Below are positions 45,400 through 56,513 of a DNA stretch of 64,000 nucleotides, piece by piece. The stretch spans positions 186,001-250,000 of the forward strand of contig CAJNOJ010000115.1 of the NCBI GenBank assembly GCA_905250025.1. Direction: 5' to 3'. The notes under the pieces were generated by a model. It ran no database searches, was not told the DNA's origin, and saw nothing but the letters and a program-made list of their open reading frames with translations. The translations under genes and the position numbers were made by a program. This DNA comes from Adineta ricciae. Its lineage: Eukaryota; Rotifera; Eurotatoria; Adinetida; Adinetidae. The number at the start of each line of letters is the position of its first letter. Position 1 is the first letter of the stretch.

Positions 45400-47581
45400 A
45401 TGTCTACTCAAAGGCAAAAACCTGCTGAAGCATCATTTTCACAAAGTGTAAGTTAATGTTCAATTGTTACTGGTTCGAGATGACAATCGAATTTTTTCAA
45501 CTAGACTGGTATGATCTATGTTTTTAATATTATTGTTGGCACGGGTGCATTAACTCTTCCAAACGCTTTTCATGAAGGCGGTTACGTGCTGAGCACTTTG
45601 ATATTACTAATTCTGGGCTTCTTCAGGTAAACTTTCGTAACGAAACTTCTCTTAAAATGAACTTAGATTCTGTTATAGTTATGTCACAGCCACCTACATG
45701 GTTGAAGCGATGGCCATTGCAAATTTTATACGAAGAAAAACATTCAATCGGGTAGGTTGAGCGTGATCTTAGTTGAATGTAATCGAGTCCATTTATAATT
45801 TAGCGTCTTGGTACGATAATTCCACCGACTAGTGATGAAGAAGAAAATGTTGATCAATCAGATCGTGCTGCATTATTACCACCCGCTATTAATAGTGAAG
45901 GTAAATATTTTATAGTAAATTAATCATTAAATGATGATATTCTTCTATCTAGATGTGTACATGTCAAGGGGAGCTGATGAGCGACATAGCTTTGATATTG
46001 TTGAAAAAGTTGAAATGGTTTGTATTGATGGACATTAATGATTTGATAATGTGAATGAGATGAGTTTTGAACGAAGACATTAGTTCCCAAGGTACTAAAT
46101 TTTGAGGCGTAATGAGTAATTTCCTTGGGAAAAGAGAACTGTTGTTTGTGACAGAGAATTATAAGCTATGGAGGATAATTAGTCATTTATCTATTTGGAA
46201 TTCTTTAGGGTGAAATGGCCAGCATGTTTTTGAACAAATGTAAGTTTGACTTTTTTTTTTAGTGAGATAGTCTTAATGATGAGTTGAAATTTCAGTGGGT
46301 TTGATTATCTTCTACGTGTGTATATCATTATATCTCTTCGGAGATTTGACCATCTACGGATCAGCTGTTCCCAAATCGATTCGTGATGCTATCTGGTATA
46401 TTGGGATATTGCTTTGAATGATATTCATTCTTTCACATTTTAGTACATACGAACCAATGAATTGTACGAAGTTGGAAATGTATGATTTGTGTTGGGAGAG
46501 TTCAAGGCTAACGCGTCACCATGTTTATCAAATCTTTGTGGTAAGAATATATTGAAAAGCAGAATGTGAAACAACTCTCTCTATCTTTCGAATATTCAAG
46601 GCTGTTTTTTTCTGTACATTGGGTTTATTTGTATTTGGTAATGCACAGAAAACCAAATTACTTCAATTATTTACAACTCTATGTCGCTGGACCGGTAACT
46701 CACAGTTCTTTAAACAACCAGAATGAATAAATTAATCGCTTTTCCATTTAGCTTTTCTGTCCATGATCATTCTTTGTGTCATCCACCTTGCCAAAAGGCC
46801 AAGCAGCGAAAAACCCATCCGTCCAGCTATATTCAACTTCCGTGGTCTTCCATCACTCTTTGGTACCTGCGTGTATAGTTTCGTATGTATCCTCATTCTG
46901 TCGACTTTCTTCTTCATTGTCTATTTTCTCCAGATGTGCCATCACTCCATTCCTAGTATAGTAGCACCAATTCGTTCGAAAAACAAACTTAAAAAACTTT
47001 TCGCCTATGATTATATATGCATCGCTCTGTTCTATTTATTGTTGGCATTAACCGCTGTCTTCACCTTCGAAACATTCAAAGATCTTTACACATTGAATTT
47101 TTCTCCCAAAACGAGCTGTTCTGAATCAAAAGTGAATGTACCTACAGTGTTAGCATATTTCATCATGTTATTTCCTGTGTTTACACTGAGCTCAAGTTTT
47201 CCGATTATCGGCATCACATTACGAAACAATTTAGAAACAATCTTAAAGTCCTGTGTGAAAGTCGGACGTCGACAACGAATTTTACTCGTTATTTTTGTTC
47301 TGCTCCTGCCTTGTGCCGTTAGCATAGTCACAGAAGATATTGGCTTTCTTGTAGGTTTTACCGGTTCATATGCAGGTGTTGCTGTTCAGTATGTCATACC
47401 AGCATTATTAGTTTACAATGCTCGACGACAAGCTCAGTTGAAACTTCGCCGACCGATATTCTTTGCTAATCAATCGGTTTTTCAAAGTAAATATTGGGTA
47501 TTTGCTGTTCTTCTATGGGCATGGCTAGCAGTTATTGTGAATACAATTTATAACATTCTTAAAGCGAGAGGGTCAGTCTAA
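45400..47581 (+). CDS. TMEM104: TMEM104-like multi-pass membrane protein
   Basis: TMEM104 is a conserved amino-acid-permease-fold membrane protein of poorly known function. Family-matching segments in order are MIYVFNIIVGTGALTLPNAF, SYVTATYMVEAMAIANF, EKVEMGEMASMFLNK, FYVCISLYLFGDLTIYGSAV, VFGNAQKTKLLQLFTTLCRW, LPSLFGTCVYSFMCHHSIPS, YDYICIALFYLLLALTAVF and MLFPVFTLSSSFPIIGITLR. The end is GSYAGVAVQYVIPALLVYNA and a last helix, with the stop at 47581. About ten transmembrane helices are visible. Many exons are separated by 45-60-bp introns; one intron splits CVYSF and MCHHS at about 46880-46930. It follows the MOSPD-like gene by 150 bp on the same strand. Confidence in the family is high; a transport substrate is not known. 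Confidence 0.94.
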
Positions 47582-48721
47582 TCAAATGTTACTCTCCATA
47601 TTCGATGATAATTTTACATATATTCGGTGATTTTTTTAATGTAATTGAGATAATATTTGCATTTCTGCTCGGGTACTGTATTCATCCAGATAACAATCGA
47701 TTGACTATGATTGATACAAAATAGTCATATGTAAGCTTATGCTTTGTTATTATTGTTAACTGTTTTTTTGTTGTTGTTATTCATTTTGTTCAACTTCTGT
47801 CTTTCCTACAACGAATAAAATCTGATAGATAATATCTTGAGCTGCATAAAACATGATTCCATTACATTCTGTAACGTTATTTTTAAACTTTAATACGGAT
47901 TTACATTCATCCGAGCTTTTCCTCAAAATTTTGTTATCGCCAAGTAACAAAGGCTATCTCACGGAGGTTATCACGTATAATTTGGTCAAACGTGTCTTAT
48001 CAGTAAAAAAACAAGAAGACGTTGCATAAGAAAACAATGTCTGAAAGTCGTAATTTGATGAAAAAAAAGACTGACTGAATGCCTAGATTATTTGCTAATT
48101 GTAGTATTTATTCAACAAGCATCGAATATCACATTTTCTTTAAACTATGTACTTCATCATTACGCAGCAACGGGATAAATGTTGACAAAATGCGTAGTTC
48201 TCTTCAAAGACGCGATAGAATCTCGAAACTACGTCTAGAGTCAAAAAACATACAAATAACAACGATAATATCGTTCACAATCAACATATGACAATTGTTT
48301 TTTGATACTCTGAAAAACGGTAGAGATCTGCACTCACCAATACACTCAAAGCACATTCGCTGGCTTCTTCGTATTCTATTTGTACGTACGAATCACTTTT
48401 CTTAAAACGTGTAGCTTTCATTTTTATGTGATCAGAGCATCATGAGAGTGCAAATGCGTTAGTCTCATGACTCGCTTGCTGTTTAGGTTAGTTTCTCTTT
48501 CTTTTTTTTATCGCTTTCTATATACTTTTTTTATCAAGTGCGTAGAATATGCTCGTCATCGCAGGCTGTTCTTTTCCTTTCGGGAAACCATGCCTATGCT
48601 GCGTGATGAGAATATATGGCTGGGAGAAAATAAAAACTGCTAGTTGTTTTTTTTCTCCCTTTTTGCTTTCTGTTCCTATATAAACACGTAGTTACTTCTT
48701 ATTTTTCTTCATTCAGTTAGT
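47582..48721. other. Intergenic region upstream of ferritin
   Basis: This holds the TMEM104 3' end (AATAAA near 47814) and the ferritin promoter; TATATAAACACG at about 48677-48688 may be a TATA box some 35-40 bp upstream of the likely start of the IRE-bearing 5' UTR. The short + frame at 48079-48291 has no protein-like features. Poly-T runs near 48500-48660 are noted. Confidence 0.45.
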
Positions 48722-48762
48722 CGATTTGTTTTGCAGCAGCAGTGACTGTTCGTTACAAATCG
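48722..48762 (+). promoter_or_regulatory. Iron-responsive element (IRE) in the ferritin 5' UTR
   Basis: The hexaloop CAGTGA (48740-48745) is closed by a five-pair upper stem, AGCAG (48735-48739) with CTGTT (48746-48750). The bulged C is at 48734, exactly five pairs below the loop as in canonical IREs. The lower stem pairs CGATTTGT (48722-48729) with ACAAATCG (48755-48762), plus TG/CG next to the bulge, with a small T-T internal loop. IRP1-type binding under low iron would block ferritin translation. It starts 88 nt before the ATG, in the right place for 5'UTR control. Confidence 0.92.
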
Positions 48763-48809
48763 TGTTCTCGTATAAAACAAGTTCAATTATCATCAAAACT
48801 ATTTCAACC

Positions 48810-49688
48810 ATGTCAGCAGACAAAAAAAGTGACTCGCAACAACTTGATCGTCAACAAGCTCCCGTAGCAGCCAACCAACCACGGGAAAACCTTGTTCGAT
48901 TGTATGCATTTGCACCTTTGCAAAAGAAAAACAACTTATTCAAACTTGATCTTTGTTTTTAGCAATTATCATGAAGATAATGAAGGTTTAGTCAATCGAC
49001 AGATCAATTTGGAATTGTATGCTAGCTATGCATATACAGCTATGGCCCATCATTTTGATCGACACGATGTGGCTTTAAAAGGTAAAATGGCGCTATTTAA
49101 AGTTTGTTTGTGCATCGAACTTGATGTTGGACGCTTTTTAGGTCATCATAAATACTTCAAGAAAATGGCTGAAGAAGAATACGAACATGCAAACAAGTTC
49201 ATGGAATACCAAAACAAACGTGGTGGTACAATTGTTCTTTTGGATATCAAAGTATGTGTATAGTGTTGTTTATTTGAGTGATAACGAGTTTTCTGTGCTA
49301 GAAACCAACCCAACAAAGTTGGAGCTCACCACTCGAAGCCCATGAAACGGCATTACAATTGGAAAAGGATGTTTATAAAGCATTACTTGAATTGCATAGC
49401 TATGCTAATCAACATAAGTAAGTTGCAATCGATTTCATTTGAACTGTGATTAAGAAAGACATTTCCGTTTTATTCAGTGATCCTCATCTGACAAACTATC
49501 TTGAAGAAGAGTTTCTTGATGAACAGGTAAGACAAGCTGATTACCCATGATTTCATTGTCATCTGTCTCTTTTCACGTATATCTAGGTTAAATCAATCAA
49601 AGAATATTCGGATTACATCACCAACTTACGCCGTGTTGGACCTGGTCTTGGTGAATATATCTTCGATAAAGAAGAACTTGGAGATTAG
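48810..49688 (+). CDS. Ferritin, heavy-chain (ferroxidase) type
   Basis: Ferritin stores iron as a 24-subunit shell; H-type chains oxidise Fe(II). The start at 48810 gives [16 protein letters not shown] with a Gln-rich extension. The first exon ends at about 48899 and joins [20 protein letters not shown], then [76 protein letters not shown] and [20 protein letters not shown]. It ends at [12 protein letters not shown] before the stop at 49688. Ferroxidase residues are present: Glu in NLELY, the Tyr that follows, Glu-Glu...His in EEYEHA, Glu in LEKD and Gln in DEQVK. It is therefore an active H-type subunit, without a signal peptide, so cytosolic. An upstream in-frame ATG near 48726 lies inside the IRE and is unlikely to be used. 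Five or six exons. Confidence 0.94.
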
Positions 49689-50462
49689 AATGCCGTTCTT
49701 GAAATTTCATCATAAAAGAAAAACATTTCATCGCTTTTTTTTCTTTTTCTTGATTTTGCATGTTCATTTACATCATTAACAAAAAACAAATCAAATTTTC
49801 ATTAACCTCTGTATTACTCATTCTAATTATTTACTCATCTCACTTTATCGCGACATACAAATTTTCCTCTTTTGATAAAATTTGACAGTAATTATGCATA
49901 CAAAATGAATGCACTTTTTCTATGCTGGTACAGGGTGCATAGGTTTCACCTAAATTTGCGAATCATCATTAAGAGTCGAACAAGGACGACAAGTGTAAGC
50001 ATCAGTAAATACAACATGTCCTTGCGTATGCGCTTGCGCCTTCCTTGTTGAATTGGAAGGACTATTGAAATATAGAAAACGACATTGCATACGGCAGATT
50101 TTCATTGCTCGTCAGACTACGATGGTAGAAATGTGGGTTGTCTATTATTTTATTTTTTTCAATACAATCAATCAACGAATGACAAAGAAATCCCATTTGA
50201 TATCCTCAGAACAAACACAAAACGAGACTGATATCAACTAATGTTTTATCTGGATTTATTTGTTAGTTTAATGAAGAAGGTTTTTTTTTCTTGAGTATAT
50301 GTCTATCTAAATTGCACACGAGTGTTGTTGGAAACTGAAACAGAAATGAAAACAAATCGATTAGTTTAGAATTAGTTGAGAATATCTTCTTCCGAGCGAC
50401 ACGAATAGAACATAAAAACAACATACATACCACCTATTATAGATATAAAATAATAAAATCAA
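49689..50462. other. Convergent intergenic region
   Basis: This lies between the ferritin 3' end (AT-rich, with poly-A/T runs) and the end of the Tra2 transcript. The 50053-50241 frame is not protein-like. Nothing further is supported. Confidence 0.4.
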
Positions 50463-50600
50463 GCCTTCTTCTTCATCTTCTTCAGAGTTAAAATATTTGA
50501 AACTTCAACTTCAGCCTTCTTCTTCTTCTTCCGAAAGACTTGTTCAATGGTTTCTTTTTCCTTCGAATTCTTTTCTCATTGAACTTCATTCTTCAGTTAT
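50463..50600 (-). promoter_or_regulatory. GAA-rich 3'UTR exon of Tra2 (candidate Tra2 binding site)
   Basis: On the minus strand a donor GTAAGT at 50777 lies 16 nt after the Tra2 stop, and an acceptor CTAAACAG ends at 50601, defining a 177-bp 3'UTR intron. The following sequence is rich in GAA/AGAA, with GAAGAAGAAGAAGAAGG near 50515-50531 and GAAGAAGATGAAGAAGAAGG near 50463-50482. GAA repeats are the known RNA target of Tra2 proteins, so autoregulation by alternative 3'UTR splicing is plausible. Function is inferred. Confidence 0.5.
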
Positions 50601-50793
50601 CTGTTTAGATAAACACACAGGAATACTTCTATTTTACCTAGATGGTAGGATAGACGTTTAGGACAACAAGAAAAAAAAATAGATCCAAGGATGGCATGTC
50701 AAGAGAGGAGAACTAACGAAATCTCGCGGCAAAACAACCATTCGAAATGTGGGTAAATAAATCTTTGAGTTACTTACGTTCATCTTTTGCTGA

Positions 50794-51667
50794 TTATGAA
50801 CGGGAACGAGAATGACGACCTAGAAAAGATATGAATAGATACGGTTTAATACCACATGTGTTACTTACGTGGTGAACGCGAACGTGATCGTGTTCGGGAT
50901 CGACCCCGACGTACACCACGTGAACTTTGTTGTTCACTAAAAAGAAAACTTGTGTAAGATGACGCGAACAAAAGCAAATGTTCACTTACGGTGCACCCAT
51001 ATAAATTCCAGGTGTTCGATCATGTGGCTTATCAGTAACTGAAAAGTCAACTCGAACTTTTTGGCCATCGATATCCATGCCATGGGTTTCTTTTTTCGCC
51101 TGATGAAAAGAAAAGTCAAACTATGATTGCGGTTGAAAAGAAAATTCATTTACTTCTTTTGCATCTTCTATGCGTTCGTAATAAATGAAACCAAAACCAC
51201 GAGATCGGCCTGTCTAAAATGGAAAAACGATGACATTCATTTGTATCAGTCGAAATTTTTCGAGCTCGAACTTACTCCTCGGTCGTAGACAATATGAACG
51301 TTGCTGATACGTCCATATTTAGAGAAGATACGCCGAATATCACGTTCCTCTGTGCGTGATGATAAACCAAAAACCCCTAAGACTTTGCTTGGCGTTGGAT
51401 TAAGTCGTTCAATGTCATCCTTAGCGTCCGCTCCTCCACTGCGACTTCGGCGACGACGCGATGAAACTGGTGATCGACGATAGTGACGCCGACGATGCTC
51501 ACGGTACGGTGATCTACAAGAACATTATTGGATAGATATTGCTCAATTACGAGAAATATACAATACCTTGATCGAGATCGAGATCGTGATGTTGATCGAC
51601 GAGGCTGAATTAATAGAAAAAGACGATGTTATTCTTAATAAATATCATTCAAACGGATCATTACCAT
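50794..51667 (-). CDS. Transformer-2 (Tra2) SR-like splicing factor
   Basis: Tra2 binds GAA-rich exonic enhancers and promotes exon inclusion. The first coding exon is only the ATG (51665-51667); it joins [13 protein letters not shown], then an Arg/Ser-rich RS1 region. The RRM reads [20 protein letters not shown] and [17 protein letters not shown], with RNP1-like [20 protein letters not shown] and [20 protein letters not shown], followed by the Tra2 linker [13 protein letters not shown]2 follows with [20 protein letters not shown], ending SRSRS at 50794. The PGIYMG linker and flanking RS domains distinguish Tra2 from other SR proteins. Short introns separate five or six exons. A donor site 16 nt past the stop indicates a 3'UTR intron. 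Confidence 0.93.
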
Positions 51668-52376
51668 AGTTGTTAACAGATTAAATTGTGTAACCGACTG
51701 ACTGACTGACTGACAGACAAAATATAACAGTGAGCTGACTAATGTTAAAAGTCGGTTGCCAATAGAGATTAAGTTCTCAAATATTATAATGAATATTTTA
51801 TGAGAATGCTGACGCTGGCAAGATATTTATTTTTCGTGATAAAATTAATAAAATTTGTTAAAGCAAACACTCTTTACTCTATTCCTTTGTTGTCTGATTT
51901 ATAGCGACAACTATCGATTAGCTCTCGCTAGAACGTCTGTATCGATAGTCTGACAAAATCTTGATAGTGTAAAAGTGCGACAGGTTAGTCACAAGTATAT
52001 CTAGAAAGAAAAACAGCCTATTCGTTCATCGATCATTTCAATGTCAATACATAGCTAAGGGACCGACACACATATAGATGTGTATGATTACACTTCACTC
52101 GATCGTTATTTTGCTGGTAACTTTAGCGACTTTTTCTGAAGTTTTGTACAGATGACGCTTGACTTCTTATCTTTGTTTGACTTTTAGTTTCCAGATTGGG
52201 TTTTGTGAGATTCAATTGACAAATCTGCTTATCACTGACCTCTATGGTTAACCTGTACGTGTATTGAAAAAGTTGAACCAATAAAATTCAAGACTGAAAC
52301 AATGATATAGTTTCGTTCTTACTCACTTACTATTCAGCTATCAAACGTGGTCAAATTTCTTGTCAAAGACAATACT
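51668..52376. other. Divergent intergenic region between Tra2 and SMARCD
   Basis: A (GACT)n-like tract lies at about 51694-51716, in or near the Tra2 5' UTR. The rest is AT-rich. An acceptor-like TTACTATTCAG ends at about 52337, upstream of the SMARCD ATG, so a SMARCD 5'UTR intron or trans-splice site is possible. Confidence 0.45.
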
Positions 52377-54413
52377 ATGTATCCAAATCCCATGCAACAA
52401 TCTCAGCAATCGCCATTAATGCAACGGCCAACGATGATGATCAATCAATCGGCTGTACCACAACAAAATCCTGCTGTTGGTGTTCCAACAATGAGACCAA
52501 TGGTTGCCTCATCGCCGATGCAAGCATCAATGCTTCAGCAATCACCTCAACCACAGATGATGGTACGCCCCGTAGGCAGTCCTTACGGAGTTGTGAATCG
52601 TACACCAATGTACGATAAAAACAAACGTTCTGTTTATTCCAATGATATTCGCCAACAGCCGATGGTTCCACCAGGACAACAGCCTGGTATGAGTTATGGA
52701 AATGTAATGGCTCCAAATCAATCAATGATGCACAATACAATACCACCGAATGCTGGTGGAGGTCCAATTCGACAGTAAGCAACACGGTGCTGCTTTTCGA
52801 TACACACCTATAGCTATTCTCATGTAGGAAGAAACGAAAGCGTCTAACAGAAAAAATAATTCACAAACAAATTCGTTCACTTGTACCTGAATCACAAGCA
52901 TATATTGAATTATTACGCCTGGAACAAAAATTGGATTCTGTTTTAATGCGCAAACGTCTAGATATTCAAGAAACACTGAAACGACCTCAAAAAGTAGATC
53001 GCATCATATGTTTTCATCTCGAATATTTACTTCGCCGTTTATTTAGATAAAAAAGAAACTACGTATCTTTATCAGCCATCAATATCCCGTTCGTTTCGAT
53101 ACCGATACAACGGGGATTGATGATGAGCAGGTGCAATATTGGGAAATGCGTGTAGAAGGTCGTCTACTTGATGATGTAAGTTATCCTTTCTAGCCATAAC
53201 AAAATATAAATTGACACTTATAATATTTTCTAGCCGAATACAAATAAATACGATCAAGGAAAAGCCAAACGTAAATTCTCCTCATTTTTTCGTAGTCTAG
53301 TCATCGAGTTAGATAAAGATCTGTATGGACCTGATAATCATCTTGTTGAAGTAAGTAGACTTGGATTTGGAGAATAAAGAGTTATAAAGAAAACACATTC
53401 AACATTTGCAGTGGCATCGTACGAATGCAACAGCTGAGACCGATGGTTTTCAAGTCCGTCGACCGGGTGATCAAAATGTGAAATGCACTATTTTAATGGT
53501 TCTTGATCATTCAGTGAGGAGCACTATGAATGAAATATTTTAGGAACAAGTTCTTCTTCTATTTTCAGCCACCACAATTTCGACTTGAATCTCGTCTAGC
53601 TCGTTTACTTTCATTGACGAATGGTACACGGCAAACAATTATCCATGCCGTGTGGCAATATATTAAAACGCATAAATTACAAGATTCTGAAGAACGTGAA
53701 TTCATCAATTGTGATTCTCATTTACAAGCAGTCAGTATCATAATATTTGAAAGTTCGAAACTCTTCTTAAACGTTTGCTTTCTCTCATTCAGATATTCGA
53801 CTGTACTCGTCTTCGTTTTTCTGAACTTCCAGCTAAACTCAATAAATTCATTCTCCCATCTGAACCTATTATCATTAATCACACATTGTGGTAACATACG
53901 GTTTTTGTTGCTCATGATTTTCTAAGATGATTCCATTGTAGTCTTGGAACAGATCCAAAGAAACATGCTTGTTACGATATAGACGTTGAAATTGATGATC
54001 CCGTACGCGATTCGATGCGTACGTTTCTAGGACCTCAAAGTACAAGTGAATTAGAAGAATTAGATGGCAAAGTAAGAATAAAATTTACCATGCCTTGCAG
54101 AAAAATTACAATGAATTGGAAATTCTTATAGATTTTACAATATATTGATAGCATAAATCAATTGAAACAAAGTCGTGAATTTTATCTCTCATTTGCTGAT
54201 GATCCTCAAGGTTTTATTTGTAAATGGTTGGCGTCCCAATCGCGTGACTTGAAGGTGATCACTGATTCAACGACAGGAAATGCTGAAGAAGAGCGACGGG
54301 CTGATTATTATACAGAACAATGGTCTTATGAAGCTGTTAGTCGATATTTTTACAATAAAGTTCAACAAAAACGAGTTGAACTAGAACAAGCACTTGGTAT
54401 TCGCAATGCTTAA
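52377..54413 (+). CDS. SMARCD (BAF60) subunit of SWI/SNF
   Basis: SMARCD proteins link the SWI/SNF remodeller to transcription factors. The ATG at 52377 begins [16 protein letters not shown], a Met/Gln/Pro-rich N-terminus like that of SMARCD1. Then come [40 protein letters not shown] and [13 protein letters not shown], with RVEGRLLDD. The region [20 protein letters not shown] with LVEWHRT leads into the SWIB/MDM2 domain [20 protein letters not shown] and [20 protein letters not shown] to [20 protein letters not shown]. The C-terminal coiled region [20 protein letters not shown] and [18 protein letters not shown] ends at 54413. An in-frame ATG at 52347 would add ten residues. Seven or so exons. 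It heads a same-strand run with PIGQ and the CDK gene. Confidence 0.93.
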
Positions 54414-54735
54414 ACTAGAATCAAATGAACAATTCATTCCTTTTTTTGTTCCCTGTTTATATGCGTGTGTCTAGTTAAACTCAATGTATAAACATGAAGT
54501 CTGCAATCCTTTCTCTTTGTTTACAGATAGTCAAGCTTTTATTCTAATGGAACAGATGAACGTCAAATTGAATAATTTCTTATCTAAGAGACTGACAAAA
54601 GCTGATCATTCTGATGATCGTTATTTGTCTAAATCATATCATTTAAGTGTCTTCATGGCAATTTACAAGTCTTTGCTTTTTCAATTTTTTTGACTAGAAA
54701 AGACATCCACACGCATCCTTTCTCAATTTCATTCT

Positions 54736-54737
54736 AG
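54736..54737 (+). promoter_or_regulatory. Acceptor AG abutting the PIGQ ATG
   Basis: TCAATTTCATTCTAG ends at 54737, directly before ATG 54738. The upstream SMARCD stop is 324 bp away. It could be a spliced-leader acceptor or the end of a 5' intron. Confidence 0.5.
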
Positions 54738-56474
54738 ATGACACTCTATATTGAAAGTGAACTTCTCCTCGATAGCCATTGTCGAGACTTAAACATATGT
54801 GATCCCGGCATTGACAATGATTATTTGATAATATCATCGAATGATCGATGCTCTTGTCCGAAACGACGAGCAATTCTGTGTAAATCTGCCCATGACTCAT
54901 GTCGAACTTCTTGTTCGTCCGAGCAAATTTTGTACATAAAACAACAGAATCAGCAAAATGAAATTTCAATTAATAACTCTCCAGTAAATGTTGTTCTATT
55001 AAACAAGGACGAATTAGCACATAATTCGGAAATTGTCTACATCTGTCAAAACAAGAACTTACCGAAAATAATGCATGAACACTTGAACAACAAACTGTCA
55101 TATACTAATAATTGCCCAATTGATTTATCACTGACTAAGGTATGACTAGTTTGCAGTTAAAACGAAGTTGTATAATGATGCTGTTTTAGACACCAATCGG
55201 TAGTTTCCTATTGAGACATAGTGTTTTAGCACAAAGCATCTATGGAATGTATTTAACTATGCAACAGATCAAAGGCAATTGTTTTCAATTAAGGTACCTT
55301 TTTCCAATCTTCTCTAATCTTCAAATCGTACTAGTAAAGATCAATATGGTTTAGACGACGTGCTAATCTGGGCTATTTGTTGGCGAATATAGTTGTTGGA
55401 TTTCTCTGTTCATTTCTTCTCTTTCAAAACTTTGAATTCAATGATTCAATATCCAGTGAGATCTCGTCACAAACCAAGGTAAATCACTTCTTCTTTCCTA
55501 ACCCTATTCTCATTGTTTATGAAAATAGCAATTGACTATATGGATCAAGTCCATCATTGAATGGCTTATGCATGCACCTGCTGGTTTGAAACTAAATCAA
55601 CCGTTAGTAGACTTCCTCGCACGATTTTATTTCTATCATATTTATCTCTGGTCGGGTTATCTCGAAGCTTTGCTTATTACTGTCTTACCACATCTATTTC
55701 AATTATTGTTCGTACTGTGTTTCTTCGGTTTATCGATTGCAATTGGCGCTATCTGTGATTTTATGCGTTTGTTAACTATTCATTTGTATTGTTTTTACAT
55801 CTATGCAGCAAGGTATGTTGATTTATGATTGTAATGAGACTAGTTGATTGATTGTGAATGCGTTTAGGTTATTCAATTGGCAAATTCATTTATTGATTAG
55901 TCTCTTTCGTTTGTTTTGTGGTAAAAAACAAAATCCATTGAGAAATAATCGACTTGACTCTCATCTCTGTGATATTGATCAATTATTTATTGTGACTTTA
56001 TCATTTACAATTCTTCTCTTTCTCTTACCATCCATTTTTATGTACTATGCAGTTTTTACTTTGGTAGGGTAAACACATCAACACTACTCGAACGATTGTC
56101 CTTTCGTTTGAACTGATTTAGATCTATACCGTAGCAATTTTGACTGTTAAAATTATTCAATATTTCAATGAATTTCTTTTGCAAATTCCTGTTTATGAAC
56201 TCTATCTGTGGTTCACAGGATCTGGAGTTACGCGAGGTGAGTTCTCTATTCGTTGATTATCGCTTCCTTAAAATCGAAAATTCCCCTGCTAGGCACACCA
56301 AAACTATCGATCAATTACACATATTCAAATCAATCTACTGTCTGTTTTAACTTTCATTTCGATCGTGTTTCATTTGTGACTTTATATCGTGTTTGTAACA
56401 TTCGTCCATCGTTATCGTCTTTATCTTTGACAAAATTTCTCCTTGCAATTCTGCGTGGTCGTCCAACATTCTAA
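54738..56474 (+). CDS. PIGQ: PIGQ/Gpi1, subunit of the GPI-GlcNAc transferase complex
   Basis: PIGQ belongs to the ER complex that transfers GlcNAc to phosphatidylinositol in the first step of GPI-anchor synthesis. The N-terminal 130 residues are divergent. The conserved Gpi1 core follows: [60 protein letters not shown] and [20 protein letters not shown]. Then come [40 protein letters not shown] and [11 protein letters not shown], closely matching human APAGLKMN, RFFLYHIHLW, RGKKWNVLR and [20 protein letters not shown]. At least six membrane helices are seen. The C-terminus ends [11 protein letters not shown] at 56474. The start directly follows an acceptor-like ATTCTAG; upstream coding exons cannot be excluded. 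Its stop lies 39 bp before the CDK start. Confidence 0.9.
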
Positions 56475-56505
56475 TAGAAATTCCACTTCGGTCGCTTTCT
56501 TTTTC

Positions 56506-56507
56506 AG
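56506..56507 (+). promoter_or_regulatory. Acceptor AG upstream of the CDK ATG
   Basis: GTCGCTTTCTTTTTCAG ends at 56507, six nt before the ATG at 56514. The whole intergenic gap is 39 bp, so no separate promoter and 5' exon can fit there. This is a strong candidate spliced-leader acceptor. Confidence 0.65.
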
Positions 56508-56513
56508 ATTAGA

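Noticed and set aside
48726..48809. Longer ferritin start
   Set aside because: The in-frame ATG lies within the IRE stem and would add a non-ferritin hydrophobic extension; the 48810 start fits cytosolic H-ferritins.
54484..54693. Possible N-terminal exon of PIGQ
   Set aside because: The frame has no PIGQ similarity and ends in a stop; an acceptor directly before ATG 54738 gives a simpler start.
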